A stretch of DNA of 64,000 bases from the NCBI RefSeq assembly GCF_002285285.1, contig NZ_NSJF01000001.1:558001-622000 (forward strand), written 5' to 3'. Made by a program: the position numbers and the translations under genes. This document shows, piece by piece, positions 7,725 to 18,197 of the stretch (position 1 is the stretch's first letter; every line of letters starts with the position of its first letter). The notes under the pieces are model-generated. The model saw nothing but the letters and a program-made list of their open reading frames with translations. It had not been told where the DNA came from and did no database searches. The DNA comes from Vandammella animalimorsus (GTDB lineage Bacteria; Pseudomonadota; Gammaproteobacteria; Burkholderiales; Burkholderiaceae_C).

Positions 7725-10334
7725 ATGCTCAATGAGTACCGCCAACACGCCGCCGAGCGCGCCGCGCTCGGCATCCCGCCGCTGCCGCTGGACGCCAAGC
7801 AGACTGCCGAGCTGATCGAGCTCATCAAGAACCCGCCCGCAGGTGAAGAAGAATTCCTGATGGAGTTGCTCACGCACCGTGTGCCGCCGGGCGTGGATGA
7901 TGCGGCCAAGGTCAAGGCCAGCTTCCTGGCTGCCGTGGCGCATGGCGACGTGCAGGTTGGTCTGATCTCCAAGGCCAAGGCCACCGAGCTGCTGGGCACC
8001 ATGGTGGGCGGCTACAACGTGCACCCGCTGATCGAGCTGCTGGACGACGCCGAAGTGGCCGACGTGGCCGCCGAAGCGCTGAAGAAGACGCTGCTGATGT
8101 TCGACTTCTTCAACGACGTGGCCGAAAAAGCCAAGGCCGGTAACGCCAAGGCCAAGGAAGTCATGCAAAGCTGGGCCGATGCCGAATGGTTCACCAGCCG
8201 CCCCAAGGTGGAGGAGAAGATCACCGTCACCGTGTTCAAGGTGCCCGGCGAGACCAACACCGACGACCTCTCGCCCGCGCCCGACGCCTGGAGCCGCCCG
8301 GACATCCCGCTGCACTACCTGGCCATGCTGAAGAACACCCGGCCTGACGCGGCCTTCAAGCCCGAGGAAGACGGCAAGCGCGGCCCCATCCAGTTCATCG
8401 AGGACCTGAAGAAGAAAGGCCACTTGGTCGCCTACGTGGGCGACGTGGTGGGCACCGGCTCGTCCCGCAAGTCCGCCACCAACAGCGTGATCTGGGCCAC
8501 GGGTCAGGACATCCCCTTCGTGCCCAACAAGCGCTTTGGCGGCGTGACGCTGGGCGGCAAGATCGCGCCCATCTTCTTCAACACGCAGGAAGACTCCGGC
8601 GCGCTGCCCATCGAGGTGGACGTGAGCCAGATGGAAATGGGCGACGTGATCGACATCTTCCCCTACGAGGGCAAGATCGAGAAAAACGGCCAGAAGATTG
8701 CCGACTTCCAGCTCAAGAGCGAAGTGCTGCTGGACGAAGTGCAGGCCGGCGGCCGCATCAACCTGATCATCGGCCGTTCGCTCACGGCCAAGGCGCGCGA
8801 GGAGCTGGGCCTGCCCGCCTCCACCGAATTCCGCCTGCCCAAGGCCCCGGTCGATACCGGCAAGGGCTTTACGCTGGCGCAGAAAATGGTTGGCCGCGCC
8901 TGCGGCCTGCCCGAAGGCCAGGGCATCCGCCCCGGCACCTACTGCGAGCCGCGCATGACCACCGTGGGCAGCCAGGACACGACCGGCCCCATGACGCGCG
9001 ACGAACTCAAAGACCTGGCTTGCCTGGGCTTTAGCGCCGACATGGTGATGCAGTCCTTCTGCCACACCGCCGCTTATCCCAAGCCGGTGGACGTGAAAAC
9101 CCACCGCGAGCTGCCCGCCTTCATCAGCAACCGCGGCGGCGTGGCCCTGCGCCCGGGCGATGGCGTGATCCACTCCTGGCTCAACCGCCTGCTGCTGCCC
9201 GACACCGTGGGCACGGGCGGCGACTCGCACACGCGCTTCCCGATCGGCATCAGCTTCCCTGCCGGCTCCGGCCTGGTTGCCTTCGGCGCCGCCACTGGCG
9301 TGATGCCGCTGGACATGCCCGAGAGCGTGCTGGTGCGCTTCAAGGGCGAGCTGCAACCGGGCGTCACCCTGCGCGACCTGGTGCACGCCATCCCGCTGTA
9401 CGCCATCAAGGCCGGGCTGCTGACGGTTGCCAAGGCCGGCAAGAAAAACATCTTCTCCGGCCGCATCCTGGAAATTGAAGGCCTGCCCGACCTGAAGGTG
9501 GAACAAGCCTTTGAACTCTCCGACGCCTCCGCCGAGCGCTCGGCCGCCGGTTGCACCATCAAGCTCAACAAAGAGCCGATCATCGAGTACCTGACCTCCA
9601 ACATCGTGCTCATGAAAAACATGATCGCCGATGGCTACGAGGACGCCAAAACCCTGGCGCGCCGCATCGAGAAAGTGGAGCAATGGCTGGCCAAGCCCGA
9701 GCTGCTGGAAGCCGACGCCGACGCCGAATACGCCGCCGTGATCGAGATCGACATGAACGAGATCAAGGAGCCCATCGTCTGCTGCCCCAACGACCCGGAC
9801 GACGCCAAGTTCCTCTCCGAAGTGGCGGGCGAGAAGATCGACGAAGCCTTCATCGGCTCGTGCATGACCAACATCGGCCACTTCCGCGCCGCGGCCAAGC
9901 TGCTGGGCGGCCAGCGCGACATCCCCGTCAAGCTGTGGGTGGCCCCGCCCACCAAGATGGACCAGAACGAGCTGATCAAGGAAGGCCACTACGCCGCCTT
10001 CGGCACCGCTGGCGCGCGCACCGAAATGCCCGGCTGCTCGCTGTGCATGGGCAACCAGGCGCAGGTGCGCGAGGGCGCGACGGTGATCTCCACCAGCACG
10101 CGCAACTTCCCCAACCGCCTGGGCAAGAACACCAACGTCTACTTGGGCAGCGCCGAGCTGGCCGCCATCGCCTCGCGCTTGGGCTACCTGCCCACGCCTG
10201 AGGAATACCTCAAGGAAATGGGCGTGATCGATGCCGACAAGGCCAGCGTGTACCGCTACATGAATTTCAACGAAATTCCCGAGTATGCGGAAGTGGCCGA
10301 AGGCGTAAAGAACGCGCTGGAGCAACATCCCTAA
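7725..10334 (+). CDS. acnB: Bifunctional aconitate hydratase 2 / 2-methylisocitrate dehydratase
   Basis: AcnB isomerises citrate to isocitrate through a [4Fe-4S] cluster, and in many bacteria also hydrates 2-methyl-cis-aconitate. The 869-residue length fits AcnB (about 865 in E. coli). The HEAT-like N-terminal domain ([16 protein letters not shown]...) precedes the swivel domain, the reverse of AcnA order. Cluster cysteines are visible as C713 in [10 protein letters not shown] and C771/C774 in [12 protein letters not shown]. An AGGAG precedes the ATG. Its stop is followed by a clear hairpin terminator. The methylcitrate activity is family knowledge; here the neighbouring genes support the methylmalonyl route instead. 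Confidence 0.97.
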   Translation: MLNEYRQHAAERAALGIPPLPLDAKQTAELIELIKNPPAGEEEFLMELLTHRVPPGVDDAAKVKASFLAAVAHGDVQVGLISKAKATELLGTMVGGYNVHPLIELLDDAEVADVAAEALKKTLLMFDFFNDVAEKAKAGNAKAKEVMQSWADAEWFTSRPKVEEKITVTVFKVPGETNTDDLSPAPDAWSRPDIPLHYLAMLKNTRPDAAFKPEEDGKRGPIQFIEDLKKKGHLVAYVGDVVGTGSSRKSATNSVIWATGQDIPFVPNKRFGGVTLGGKIAPIFFNTQEDSGALPIEVDVSQMEMGDVIDIFPYEGKIEKNGQKIADFQLKSEVLLDEVQAGGRINLIIGRSLTAKAREELGLPASTEFRLPKAPVDTGKGFTLAQKMVGRACGLPEGQGIRPGTYCEPRMTTVGSQDTTGPMTRDELKDLACLGFSADMVMQSFCHTAAYPKPVDVKTHRELPAFISNRGGVALRPGDGVIHSWLNRLLLPDTVGTGGDSHTRFPIGISFPAGSGLVAFGAATGVMPLDMPESVLVRFKGELQPGVTLRDLVHAIPLYAIKAGLLTVAKAGKKNIFSGRILEIEGLPDLKVEQAFELSDASAERSAAGCTIKLNKEPIIEYLTSNIVLMKNMIADGYEDAKTLARRIEKVEQWLAKPELLEADADAEYAAVIEIDMNEIKEPIVCCPNDPDDAKFLSEVAGEKIDEAFIGSCMTNIGHFRAAAKLLGGQRDIPVKLWVAPPTKMDQNELIKEGHYAAFGTAGARTEMPGCSLCMGNQAQVREGATVISTSTRNFPNRLGKNTNVYLGSAELAAIASRLGYLPTPEEYLKEMGVIDADKASVYRYMNFNEIPEYAEVAEGVKNALEQHP

Positions 10335-10382
10335 CGGTCACATCCCGCACGCTTTGATGTTTTTGCGTGATCACTGAAGTAA

Positions 10383-10416
10383 AAACGGCACCGCGTTTGT
10401 GGTGCCGTTTTTTTTT
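10383..10416 (+). terminator. Rho-independent terminator of acnB
   Basis: A perfect 10-bp stem, AAACGGCACC (10383-10392) with GGTGCCGTTT (10401-10410), has an 8-base loop and runs into an uninterrupted T tract to 10416. It lies about 50 bases after the acnB stop and ends the mdh-acnB transcription block. Confidence 0.93.
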
Positions 10417-10578
10417 GCTTTGGCGGGGGCTTGCGCAGTACCACGCTGTTGAAGCAGGTGCTTGACAGGCGTCAGGGATTGGAGTTTGCCCTGCCCAGAA
10501 TTTGAAATGGCTGCGGATGCTTGCTTGTACACTCGGAGGGTTACGAATTGTTTGACCCTGCCGTCCTTTGGAAAGCCC

Positions 10579-12738
10579 ATGAGTACTTCTGAATTCAAGT
10601 CACACAGTATTTCCGACTGGGAAAAAGCCGCCAACAAGACCGCGCCCGGTGGCGATTGGCAGAACCTGAACTGGACCACGCCCGATGGCATCGTCGTCAA
10701 GCCCCTGTACACGGCTGAGGACACCAAGGACTTGCCCTACACGAACACACTGCCGGGGCTGGAGCCGTTCATCCGCGGGCCGCAGGCCACCATGTACGCT
10801 GGCCGCCCCTGGACGATCCGCCAGTACGCAGGCTTTTCCACGGCGGAGGAATCCAACGCTTTCTATAAAAAGGCGCTGGCTGCAGGCGGGCAGGGCGTTT
10901 CCGTGGCGTTCGACCTGGCCACGCACCGCGGCTACGACTCCGACCACCCGCGCGTGACGGGCGACGTAGGCAAGGCCGGGGTGGCCATCGATTCGGTCGA
11001 GGATATGAAAATCCTGTTCGACGGCATTCCGCTGGACAAGGTGTCGGTCTCCATGACTATGAACGGTGCGGTGTTGCCGATTCTGGCCGGCTACGTGGTG
11101 GCGGCCGAGGAGCAGGGCGTTTCGCAGGATCAGCTGGCGGGCACGATCCAGAACGACATCCTCAAAGAATTCATGGTGCGCAACACCTACATCTACCCGC
11201 CCAAGCCGTCCATGCGCATCATCGGCGACATCATCGAGTACACGGCGCAGAACATGCCCAAGTTCAACTCGATCTCCATCTCCGGCTACCACATCCAGGA
11301 GGCGGGCGCCAACCAGTCGCTGGAGCTGGCCTTCACGCTGGCCGACGGTAAGGAATACGTGAAGACCGCGCTGGCCAAGGGCATGGACGTGGACGCCTTT
11401 GCCGGCCGCCTGTCCTTCTTCTGGGCGGTGGGCATGAACTTCTACCTGGAAATCGCCAAGATGCGCGCCGCGCGCCTGCTGTGGTGCCGCATCATGAAGG
11501 AGTTCAACCCCAAGAACCCCAAGAGCCTGATGCTGCGCACGCACAGTCAGACCTCGGGCTGGTCGCTGACCGAGCAAGACCCCTACAACAACGTGGTGCG
11601 CACCACCATCGAGGCCATGGCGGCCGTCTTCGGCGGCACGCAAAGTCTGCACACCAACGCGCTGGACGAGGCCATTGCCCTGCCCACGGAGTTCTCCGCC
11701 CGCATTGCGCGCAACACCCAGCTCATCATCCAGGAAGAGACGCACATCACCAGCGTGGTCGATCCCTGGGCGGGCAGCTACCTGATGGAAAAGCTCACCC
11801 AGGACATGGCCGATGCCGCCTGGGCCATCATTGAAGAAGTCGAGCAAATGGGCGGCATGACGCAAGCCGTCGATTCGGGCTGGGCCAAGCTCAAGATCGA
11901 GGCCGCCGCCGCCGAAAAGCAAGCGCGCATCGACAGCGGCAAGGACGTGATCGTCGGTGTCAACAAATACAAGCTGGCCAAGGAAGACCCGGTCGAAATC
12001 CTGGAAATCGACAACATGAAAGTGCGCGATGGCCAGATCGCGCGGCTGAAAAAAATCCGCGAAACCCGCGACAGCGCCGCCGTGCAGGCCGCGTTGGATG
12101 CGCTGACCGCCGCGGCCGAGAGCGGCCAAGGCAACCTGCTGGATTTATCCATCAAGGCCATCCGCCTGCGCGCCACGGTGGGCGAGGTTTCTGATGCGCT
12201 GGAAAAAGTCTTTGGGCGCCACCGCGCCGATACGCAAAAGGTCACTGGTGTGTACGCTGCCGCTTACGACTCGGCCGAAGGCTGGGAAAAACTCAAGCAG
12301 GAAATCAACCAATTTGCCGAGGAGCAAGGCCGCCGCCCGCGCGTGATGATCGCCAAGCTCGGGCAGGACGGGCACGACCGAGGCGCCAAGGTGGTGGCCA
12401 CGGCCTTTGCCGATCTGGGCTACGACGTGGACATGGGCCCGCTGTTCCAGACCCCCGAAGAGTGCGCGCGCCAGGCCATTGAAAACGACGTGCACGCCGT
12501 GGGCGTCTCCACCCTGGCTGCAGGCCACAAAACCCTGGTGCCGGCCATCATTGCCGAGCTGAAAAAACAGGGCGCAGATGACATCATCGTATTCGTCGGC
12601 GGCGTGATCCCGGCGCAGGACTACGACTTTCTGTTCCAGGCAGGCGTCAAAGGCGTGTATGGCCCGGGCACCCCCATCCCGGCCAGCGCCAAGGACGTGT
12701 TGGAGCAAATCAGGAAAGCCGTGGCCCTTGAGGGTTGA
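10579..12738 (+). CDS. scpA: Methylmalonyl-CoA mutase (single-chain, B12-dependent)
   Basis: This enzyme interconverts (R)-methylmalonyl-CoA and succinyl-CoA using adenosylcobalamin. At 719 residues it matches single-subunit mutases such as E. coli ScpA (714). The substrate-binding barrel is N-terminal ([20 protein letters not shown]). The C-terminal cobalamin domain has the DxHxxG signature in [11 protein letters not shown] (about residue 595). The ATG at 10579 is preceded by GGAAAG; the frame is open 39 codons upstream but that part is not conserved-looking. It opens the propionyl-CoA block that continues with meaB and the carboxylase genes. A TTGACA occurs at 10462-10467 without a good -10 partner, so no promoter is called. 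Confidence 0.96.
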   Translation: MSTSEFKSHSISDWEKAANKTAPGGDWQNLNWTTPDGIVVKPLYTAEDTKDLPYTNTLPGLEPFIRGPQATMYAGRPWTIRQYAGFSTAEESNAFYKKALAAGGQGVSVAFDLATHRGYDSDHPRVTGDVGKAGVAIDSVEDMKILFDGIPLDKVSVSMTMNGAVLPILAGYVVAAEEQGVSQDQLAGTIQNDILKEFMVRNTYIYPPKPSMRIIGDIIEYTAQNMPKFNSISISGYHIQEAGANQSLELAFTLADGKEYVKTALAKGMDVDAFAGRLSFFWAVGMNFYLEIAKMRAARLLWCRIMKEFNPKNPKSLMLRTHSQTSGWSLTEQDPYNNVVRTTIEAMAAVFGGTQSLHTNALDEAIALPTEFSARIARNTQLIIQEETHITSVVDPWAGSYLMEKLTQDMADAAWAIIEEVEQMGGMTQAVDSGWAKLKIEAAAAEKQARIDSGKDVIVGVNKYKLAKEDPVEILEIDNMKVRDGQIARLKKIRETRDSAAVQAALDALTAAAESGQGNLLDLSIKAIRLRATVGEVSDALEKVFGRHRADTQKVTGVYAAAYDSAEGWEKLKQEINQFAEEQGRRPRVMIAKLGQDGHDRGAKVVATAFADLGYDVDMGPLFQTPEECARQAIENDVHAVGVSTLAAGHKTLVPAIIAELKKQGADDIIVFVGGVIPAQDYDFLFQAGVKGVYGPGTPIPASAKDVLEQIRKAVALEG

Positions 12739-12790
12739 AGTGGCTCTCGTGATACAGTAATACGGCAATTGATCTTTTGGGAGTTGCATC

Positions 12791-13084
12791 ATGGCCGTAT
12801 CTGTTCGCATGGAACCGCTGCTGGAAAAAGAGCTGGAGCTGGCCGCTCAGCGCAAAGGCATCACCAAGTCGCAATTCATCATCGACGCGGTAGAGCGTGC
12901 GCTGGGGCGCAAGGACCCGTATCAGCTTTTTCTCAAGGTGAAGGCTGAGTCTGCGCAGGATCCTGACGCGCAAAGACTGGCCCAGGCTTTCGTGGCTGAG
13001 CCTAGCGCGCCCTACGACACCGAGGCCGCGCGCGCCGCGTTGATCGCCAAGCTGAAAGCCAAGCATGGCATCAGCCTTGATTGA
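12791..13084 (+). CDS. Ribbon-helix-helix antitoxin-like protein
   Basis: This 97-residue protein has an N-terminal CopG/MetJ-like ribbon-helix-helix: a short strand (VSVRMEPLLEKELE) then helices AAQRKGITKSQFIIDAVERAL. The C-terminal half (AQRLAQAFVAEPSAP, then ALIAKLKAKHGISLD) would wrap the toxin. Its last 20 bases overlap the downstream PIN gene, the classic antitoxin-first arrangement. A GGGAG lies before the ATG. It would bind its own promoter (the 52-base gap after the mutase) and neutralise the PIN nuclease. No operator was identified. Confidence 0.8.
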   Translation: MAVSVRMEPLLEKELELAAQRKGITKSQFIIDAVERALGRKDPYQLFLKVKAESAQDPDAQRLAQAFVAEPSAPYDTEAARAALIAKLKAKHGISLD

Positions 13085-13484
13085 CGCCAGCGCCCTGGTG
13101 GCCTTGTTCGGCCCGGGCCAGCCCCACGGTGAGCGCTACCGCGACCTGCTGGAGCTCGCCGGTCTGGAGCGCTGGGTGCTCTCCACCACTTGGCCTTGCG
13201 TAGTGGAAGCCAGCTATCTGCTGGCGCCGCCGCAGCGCTTTGACATGCTCAACTGGCTGGGCGAGGGGGCGGTTGCGGTCTTCCCATTCGGCCAGGAGGC
13301 ATTGCTGGATTTTGTGCCGCTGATGCGGCGCTACACCGAGCGCCCCCGCACCGAGATGGACTTGGCCGATGCGTCGCTTTACTGGCTGGCGGCCGACACG
13401 GGCATCACCCGCATCATGACGCTGGACAAGCGCGATTTTTCGCGCTATCGCCTGCCCGATGGGCGGGCGTTCGAGATTTTGTGA
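13065..13484 (+). CDS. PIN-domain ribonuclease toxin (VapC-like)
   Basis: This 139-residue PIN nuclease is expected to cleave RNA, with tRNA a common VapC target. Acidic active-site candidates are D7 in ALIDASALVALF, the glutamate in CVVEASYLL, the acidic pair in TEMDLADASLYWLAA and D118 in IMTLDKRDFSRY. The ATG at 13065 lies inside the antitoxin gene (20-base overlap), implying coupled translation. The module is inserted between the mutase and meaB genes. Toxin family is secure; target and activity are not. Confidence 0.85.
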   Translation: MASALIDASALVALFGPGQPHGERYRDLLELAGLERWVLSTTWPCVVEASYLLAPPQRFDMLNWLGEGAVAVFPFGQEALLDFVPLMRRYTERPRTEMDLADASLYWLAADTGITRIMTLDKRDFSRYRLPDGRAFEIL

Positions 13485-13494
13485 GGCATCTGCC

Positions 13495-13965
13495 ATGCGC
13501 AACCCTTTGGCACGAGAAGAGAACTTTGACATGCAAGAAATTCGAGGCGCGCAATATGCGGTCGCGCCGCCAATCACTGCGTGGCTGCGTTGGGAGGCAC
13601 TCACGGGCCTGTTGCTGGCACTCGGGCTCTATGCCCATATGGACTTTTCCTGGGGCAAGTTTGCCCTGTACTTTTTGCTTCCGGATGTGGCCTTGCTGGC
13701 ATACCTCTTCTGCAATGCGCATTGCGCGGCCTGGCTCTATAACCTGACCCACAACACCATAGGTGCTGCCCTGCTGGGTGTGATGGCGCTGGCTTGGAAT
13801 ATGCCCGTTCTTTTGCAAGCCAGTCTGATCTGGTTTGCTCATGCCTGCTTTGACCGAGCATTGGGCTACGGCCTGAAATACGGGCTAGGCTTTCATGTGA
13901 CGCACTTGGGTGTCATCGGCTTGCGCGGCTTGGGGCAAAAGCGGGCTCAAGAGGAGCGGGCATGA
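13495..13965 (+). CDS. DUF4260-family membrane protein
   Basis: This is a 156-residue protein with three to four hydrophobic segments and the family-like stretches LPDVALLAYL, YNLTHN and HACFDRALGYGLKY. It ends GFHVTHLGVIGL plus a basic tail. The function of DUF4260 is unknown to me. The ATG at 13495 has GAGG upstream; an internal ATG at 13531 is an alternative. Its stop overlaps the meaB start (ATGA), so it is translated together with meaB although it has no evident role in B12 metabolism. Confidence 0.75.
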   Translation: MRNPLAREENFDMQEIRGAQYAVAPPITAWLRWEALTGLLLALGLYAHMDFSWGKFALYFLLPDVALLAYLFCNAHCAAWLYNLTHNTIGAALLGVMALAWNMPVLLQASLIWFAHACFDRALGYGLKYGLGFHVTHLGVIGLRGLGQKRAQEERA

Positions 13966-15038
13966 TGAATACCCTCATGCAGGACCACATCCTGCACGGC
14001 AACGTCGCGCAGCAACGCCGCGCCATGGCCAAGGCCATCACGCTGCTGGAATCCACCCGCGCTGACCACCGGGCGCAGGGCGATGAGCTGCTCACGCAAC
14101 TGCTGCCGCACACTGGCAAAGCCTTGCGCCTGGGCATCAGCGGCGTGCCTGGCGTGGGCAAGTCCACCTTCATCGAGGCCCTGGGCATTCACCTGATTGA
14201 GCAAGACCACCGCGTGGCGGTGCTCAGTATCGATCCGTCCTCCAGCGTCTCGGGCGGCTCCATACTGGGCGATAAGACGCGCATGGAAAAGCTCTCCGTC
14301 AACGAGCGCGCCTACATCCGCCCCAGCCCCAGCGGCGGCAACCTGGGCGGCGTGGCGGAAAAAACCCGCGAGGCCATGTTGGTGTGCGAGGCTGCGGGCT
14401 ACGACGTGGTGATTGTGGAAACCGTCGGCGTGGGCCAAAGCGAAACCGCCGCCTGGGGCATGACCGACATGTTCGTGCTGCTGCAACTGCCCAACGCGGG
14501 CGACGATCTTCAGGCCATCAAAAAAGGCGTGATGGAAATGGCCGACCTGGTGGTCATCAACAAGGCCGACATCGACCCCAAAGCCGCCACGCGGGCGCAG
14601 GCGCAAATCACTTCATCGCTGCGGCTGTTGGGCATGCACGGCACGGCCGAGCAGCACGATGGGCGGCACTGGTCGCCCAAGGTGATCCAGATCAGCGCCT
14701 TGCTGGGCCAGGGGGTGGAGAACTTCTGGGCCACAGTGAGCGAATACCGCCAGCTGCAGACCGACAATGGCGAGCTGGCCCAGCGCCGTCAACGCCAGAA
14801 CATGGCCTGGATGTGGGAGCGCATCGACGCCGGCCTCAAGCTCGCCTTCCGCCAACACGAGGCCGTGCGCCAGCGTCTGCCGCAGCTGCAGCAGCAAGTG
14901 CTGGGCGGTCAGCTGGCGGCCTCCACAGCGGCGCGCCAGCTGCTCGACGCCTATGGCGCTGCCTCGACCGCCACCGTGGCCAAGGCCGCAGACAACACCT
15001 CAGAGAGCGCGGGCGCTGATCGCCCGGCCTATTCATAA
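13962..15038 (+). CDS. meaB: Methylmalonyl-CoA mutase G-protein chaperone MeaB/ArgK
   Basis: This 358-residue GTPase of the SIMIBI class protects and reloads adenosylcobalamin in methylmalonyl-CoA mutase. The P-loop GVPGVGKS is at about 62-69. Further motifs are VAVLSIDPSS, GDKTRME, a glutamate/glycine switch in VIVETVGVGQSE, and the guanine-specificity motif NKAD. The C-terminal helical part is typical of the dimerisation region. It overlaps the DUF4260 gene by four bases and precedes the carboxylase beta gene by about 100. The partner mutase is encoded three genes upstream. Confidence 0.94.
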   Translation: MMNTLMQDHILHGNVAQQRRAMAKAITLLESTRADHRAQGDELLTQLLPHTGKALRLGISGVPGVGKSTFIEALGIHLIEQDHRVAVLSIDPSSSVSGGSILGDKTRMEKLSVNERAYIRPSPSGGNLGGVAEKTREAMLVCEAAGYDVVIVETVGVGQSETAAWGMTDMFVLLQLPNAGDDLQAIKKGVMEMADLVVINKADIDPKAATRAQAQITSSLRLLGMHGTAEQHDGRHWSPKVIQISALLGQGVENFWATVSEYRQLQTDNGELAQRRQRQNMAWMWERIDAGLKLAFRQHEAVRQRLPQLQQQVLGGQLAASTAARQLLDAYGAASTATVAKAADNTSESAGADRPAYS

Positions 15039-15140
15039 CGCCGCACACTGCCATGGCAGTGTGTGCAAACCGTAGACAATGCGCGGTTGCCGCCCTGGGG
15101 GCTCCAGCCGCAAGCCATTCGATCGACCCAAAGGAAGACC

Positions 15141-16673
<1,533 letters not shown>

Positions 16674-16708
16674 GTTGCATCACCCATTGAACAAGCCTGC
16701 TACCAGCC

Positions 16709-17035
16709 ATGCCCAAAGCACGCTGCGCCCAACATGCCGTGCGGCTGACCGACATCCCCAATGTGGGAGCGGCTACCGCAGCCGATCTGTGCCGCATCGG
16801 CATTACCACACCTGCGGATGTGCGCAGCATGCAGCCGCAAGTGGCTTATGAGCAGTTGTGCCGCGCAACCGGTCAGCGTCACGATCCGTGTGTGCTCGAC
16901 GTGTTCATGGCCGCGCACCACTTCATGAACGGCGGCGCGGCGCAGCCCTGGTGGGTTTTCACGCCAAAGCGCAAAGCGTTGCTGGCCCAGACCAGGCATG
17001 CCATGCATCCTGCGATGGTCAATCCACGGGGCTGA
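16709..17035 (+). CDS. Helix-hairpin-helix protein, Cdd1 ('pathogenicity locus') family-like
   Basis: This 108-residue protein has an N-terminal helix-hairpin-helix (LTDIPNVGAATAADLCRIGI, then TPADVRSM) followed by a short domain with CRATGQRHDPCVLDVFMAA and PWWVFTPKRKA. The pattern resembles the small Cdd1 family, annotated as a pathogenicity locus. Its biochemical role is not known; nucleic-acid binding is a guess from the hairpin motif. It starts 35 bases after pccB and ends two bases before the next ATG. Confidence 0.65.
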   Translation: MPKARCAQHAVRLTDIPNVGAATAADLCRIGITTPADVRSMQPQVAYEQLCRATGQRHDPCVLDVFMAAHHFMNGGAAQPWWVFTPKRKALLAQTRHAMHPAMVNPRG

Positions 17036-17037
17036 AC

Positions 17038-17484
17038 ATGGAACCCCGCCTCACATTCGTCACCCTGGGCGTGGCCGACGTGGCCCGCGCCACCGCGTTT
17101 TACCAGCGGCTGGGCTTTGCGCGTGCGCCAGCCAGCAACGCGCACGTCACCTTCATGCAAGCCGGCGGCGTGGTGCTGTCGCTGTTTGGGCGGCGCGCCC
17201 TGGCCGATGACGTGGGTCTTGACCCAGCCACGCCAGGGGCCGACGCCCCCGTTGGCTTTGCCGGCATTACCCTGGCGCACAACGTGCGCAGCCCAGCCGA
17301 GGTCGATGCCGTACTGGCCGAAGCCGTGGCCGCCGGTGCGCGGCTGCTCAAGCCGGGGCAAAAGGTGTTCTGGGGCGGCTACTCGGGTTACTTTGCCGAT
17401 CTGGACGGCCACCTGTGGGAAGTGGCCTACAACCCCTTTTTCCCCATGGATGAACAGGGCGTGGTGCACGTTGACAAAGCATGA
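17038..17484 (+). CDS. VOC (glyoxalase/bleomycin-resistance) superfamily protein
   Basis: This 148-residue protein has two paired beta-alpha-beta-beta-beta modules: FVTLGVADVARATAFYQRLG in the first half, and the second half ending SGYFADLDGHLWEVAYNPFF with the usual C-terminal glutamate ligand. It is a predicted small metalloenzyme or binding protein; substrate unknown. The ATG at 17038 is chosen because upstream sequence belongs to the helix-hairpin-helix gene in another frame. It overlaps the cupin gene by four bases. Confidence 0.8.
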   Translation: MEPRLTFVTLGVADVARATAFYQRLGFARAPASNAHVTFMQAGGVVLSLFGRRALADDVGLDPATPGADAPVGFAGITLAHNVRSPAEVDAVLAEAVAAGARLLKPGQKVFWGGYSGYFADLDGHLWEVAYNPFFPMDEQGVVHVDKA

Positions 17485-17792
17485 AAACCATTCAAAGCCG
17501 CCACTTCACCGCAGACCGCGCCTGGGGCAGCCTGCCCATTGCCAATATGAACGGCGTGACCGTCAAGCTGCACTGGACGGATCAGCCCTACATCTGGCAC
17601 GTCAACGACGGCGAAGAAGTCTTTGCCGTCATGGATGGCGAGGTGGACATGCACTACCGCCAAGACGGCCAGGAACACGTAGCACGCCTGAGCGCGGGCG
17701 ACATCTTCTACGCCGACGTGGGCACCGAACACGTGGCGCACCCGCAAGGTGAGGCGCGAATTCTGGTCATCGAGAAAGAAGGCAGCGTGTGA
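17481..17792 (+). CDS. Small cupin-domain protein
   Basis: This is a 103-residue single-domain cupin. Motif 1 is around WHVNDGEEVFAVMDGEVDMHY and motif 2 around AGDIFYADVGTEHVAHP, with histidine and glutamate residues suited to bind a metal. It is coupled to the VOC gene by an ATGA overlap. Substrate unknown; such proteins often accompany sugar or small-molecule metabolism genes. Confidence 0.82.
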   Translation: MKTIQSRHFTADRAWGSLPIANMNGVTVKLHWTDQPYIWHVNDGEEVFAVMDGEVDMHYRQDGQEHVARLSAGDIFYADVGTEHVAHPQGEARILVIEKEGSV

Positions 17793-17805
17793 TGGGCTTG
17801 CATTT

Positions 17806-17862
17806 CTCAAATGTTCATATTTGAGTGAGAAACCATTGAAAACGCACTTAAACGTCTATATC
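17806..17862 (+). promoter_or_regulatory. Candidate hipBA promoter and operator
   Basis: An AT-rich island lies between the cupin and hipB. A perfect 7-bp inverted repeat, CTCAAAT (17806-17812) and ATTTGAG (17819-17825), has a 6-base centre. Just downstream is TTGAAA (17836-17841), followed by an AT-rich -10 region, TATATCTG, around 17857-17864. An inverted repeat at the promoter of a HipB-type repressor suggests autoregulation. This is motif evidence only. Confidence 0.45.
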
Positions 17863-17882
17863 TGATCCATTGACTTTTGCCC

Positions 17883-18197
17883 ATGTTGTCCCTTCGCTCC
17901 CCCGATGCCGTTTGCCAAGAGCTGGGCAGCCGCTTGCGCGCGCTGCGGCTGCTTGGCAACCTCTCGCAGCAAGAGCTGGCGGGCAGGTCGGGTGTATCGC
18001 TGTCGACCATCCGGCGGCTGGAGGCATCGGGCCAGGTGTCGCTGGATGTGCTGGTGCGCGTGGCGCAAGCCTTGCAGGTGGGGCAGGACTTGGACGGGCT
18101 GTTTCTGCCACCCATGCAAAGCATTGCCCAGGTGCAGGCAGCGACGGTCTTGCGCCAGCGTGCGCGCAAGCAGCGCAATCCGGGGGGGCGTGCATGA
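17883..18197 (+). CDS. hipB: HipB-like helix-turn-helix antitoxin/repressor
   Basis: This is a 104-residue XRE-family regulator. The helix-turn-helix is LSQQELAGRSGVSLSTIRRLE, and the downstream part (VSLDVLVRVAQALQVGQDLDGLF) completes the five-helix domain. The C-terminal tail is basic and glutamine-rich. It would repress its own operon and restrain HipA. The ATG at 17883 is used; a TTG two codons earlier is less likely. It overlaps hipA by four bases. Confidence 0.85.
   Translation: MLSLRSPDAVCQELGSRLRALRLLGNLSQQELAGRSGVSLSTIRRLEASGQVSLDVLVRVAQALQVGQDLDGLFLPPMQSIAQVQAATVLRQRARKQRNPGGRA

Noticed and set aside
7602-10328. 908-codon minus-strand open frame antisense to acnB
   Set aside because: The plus strand encodes an unmistakable AcnB; the antisense product is low-complexity and has no domain.
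10462-10490. Promoter for the mutase gene from the TTGACA at 10462
   Set aside because: No acceptable -10 lies at 16-19 bases; a TACACT at 10528 is too far away.
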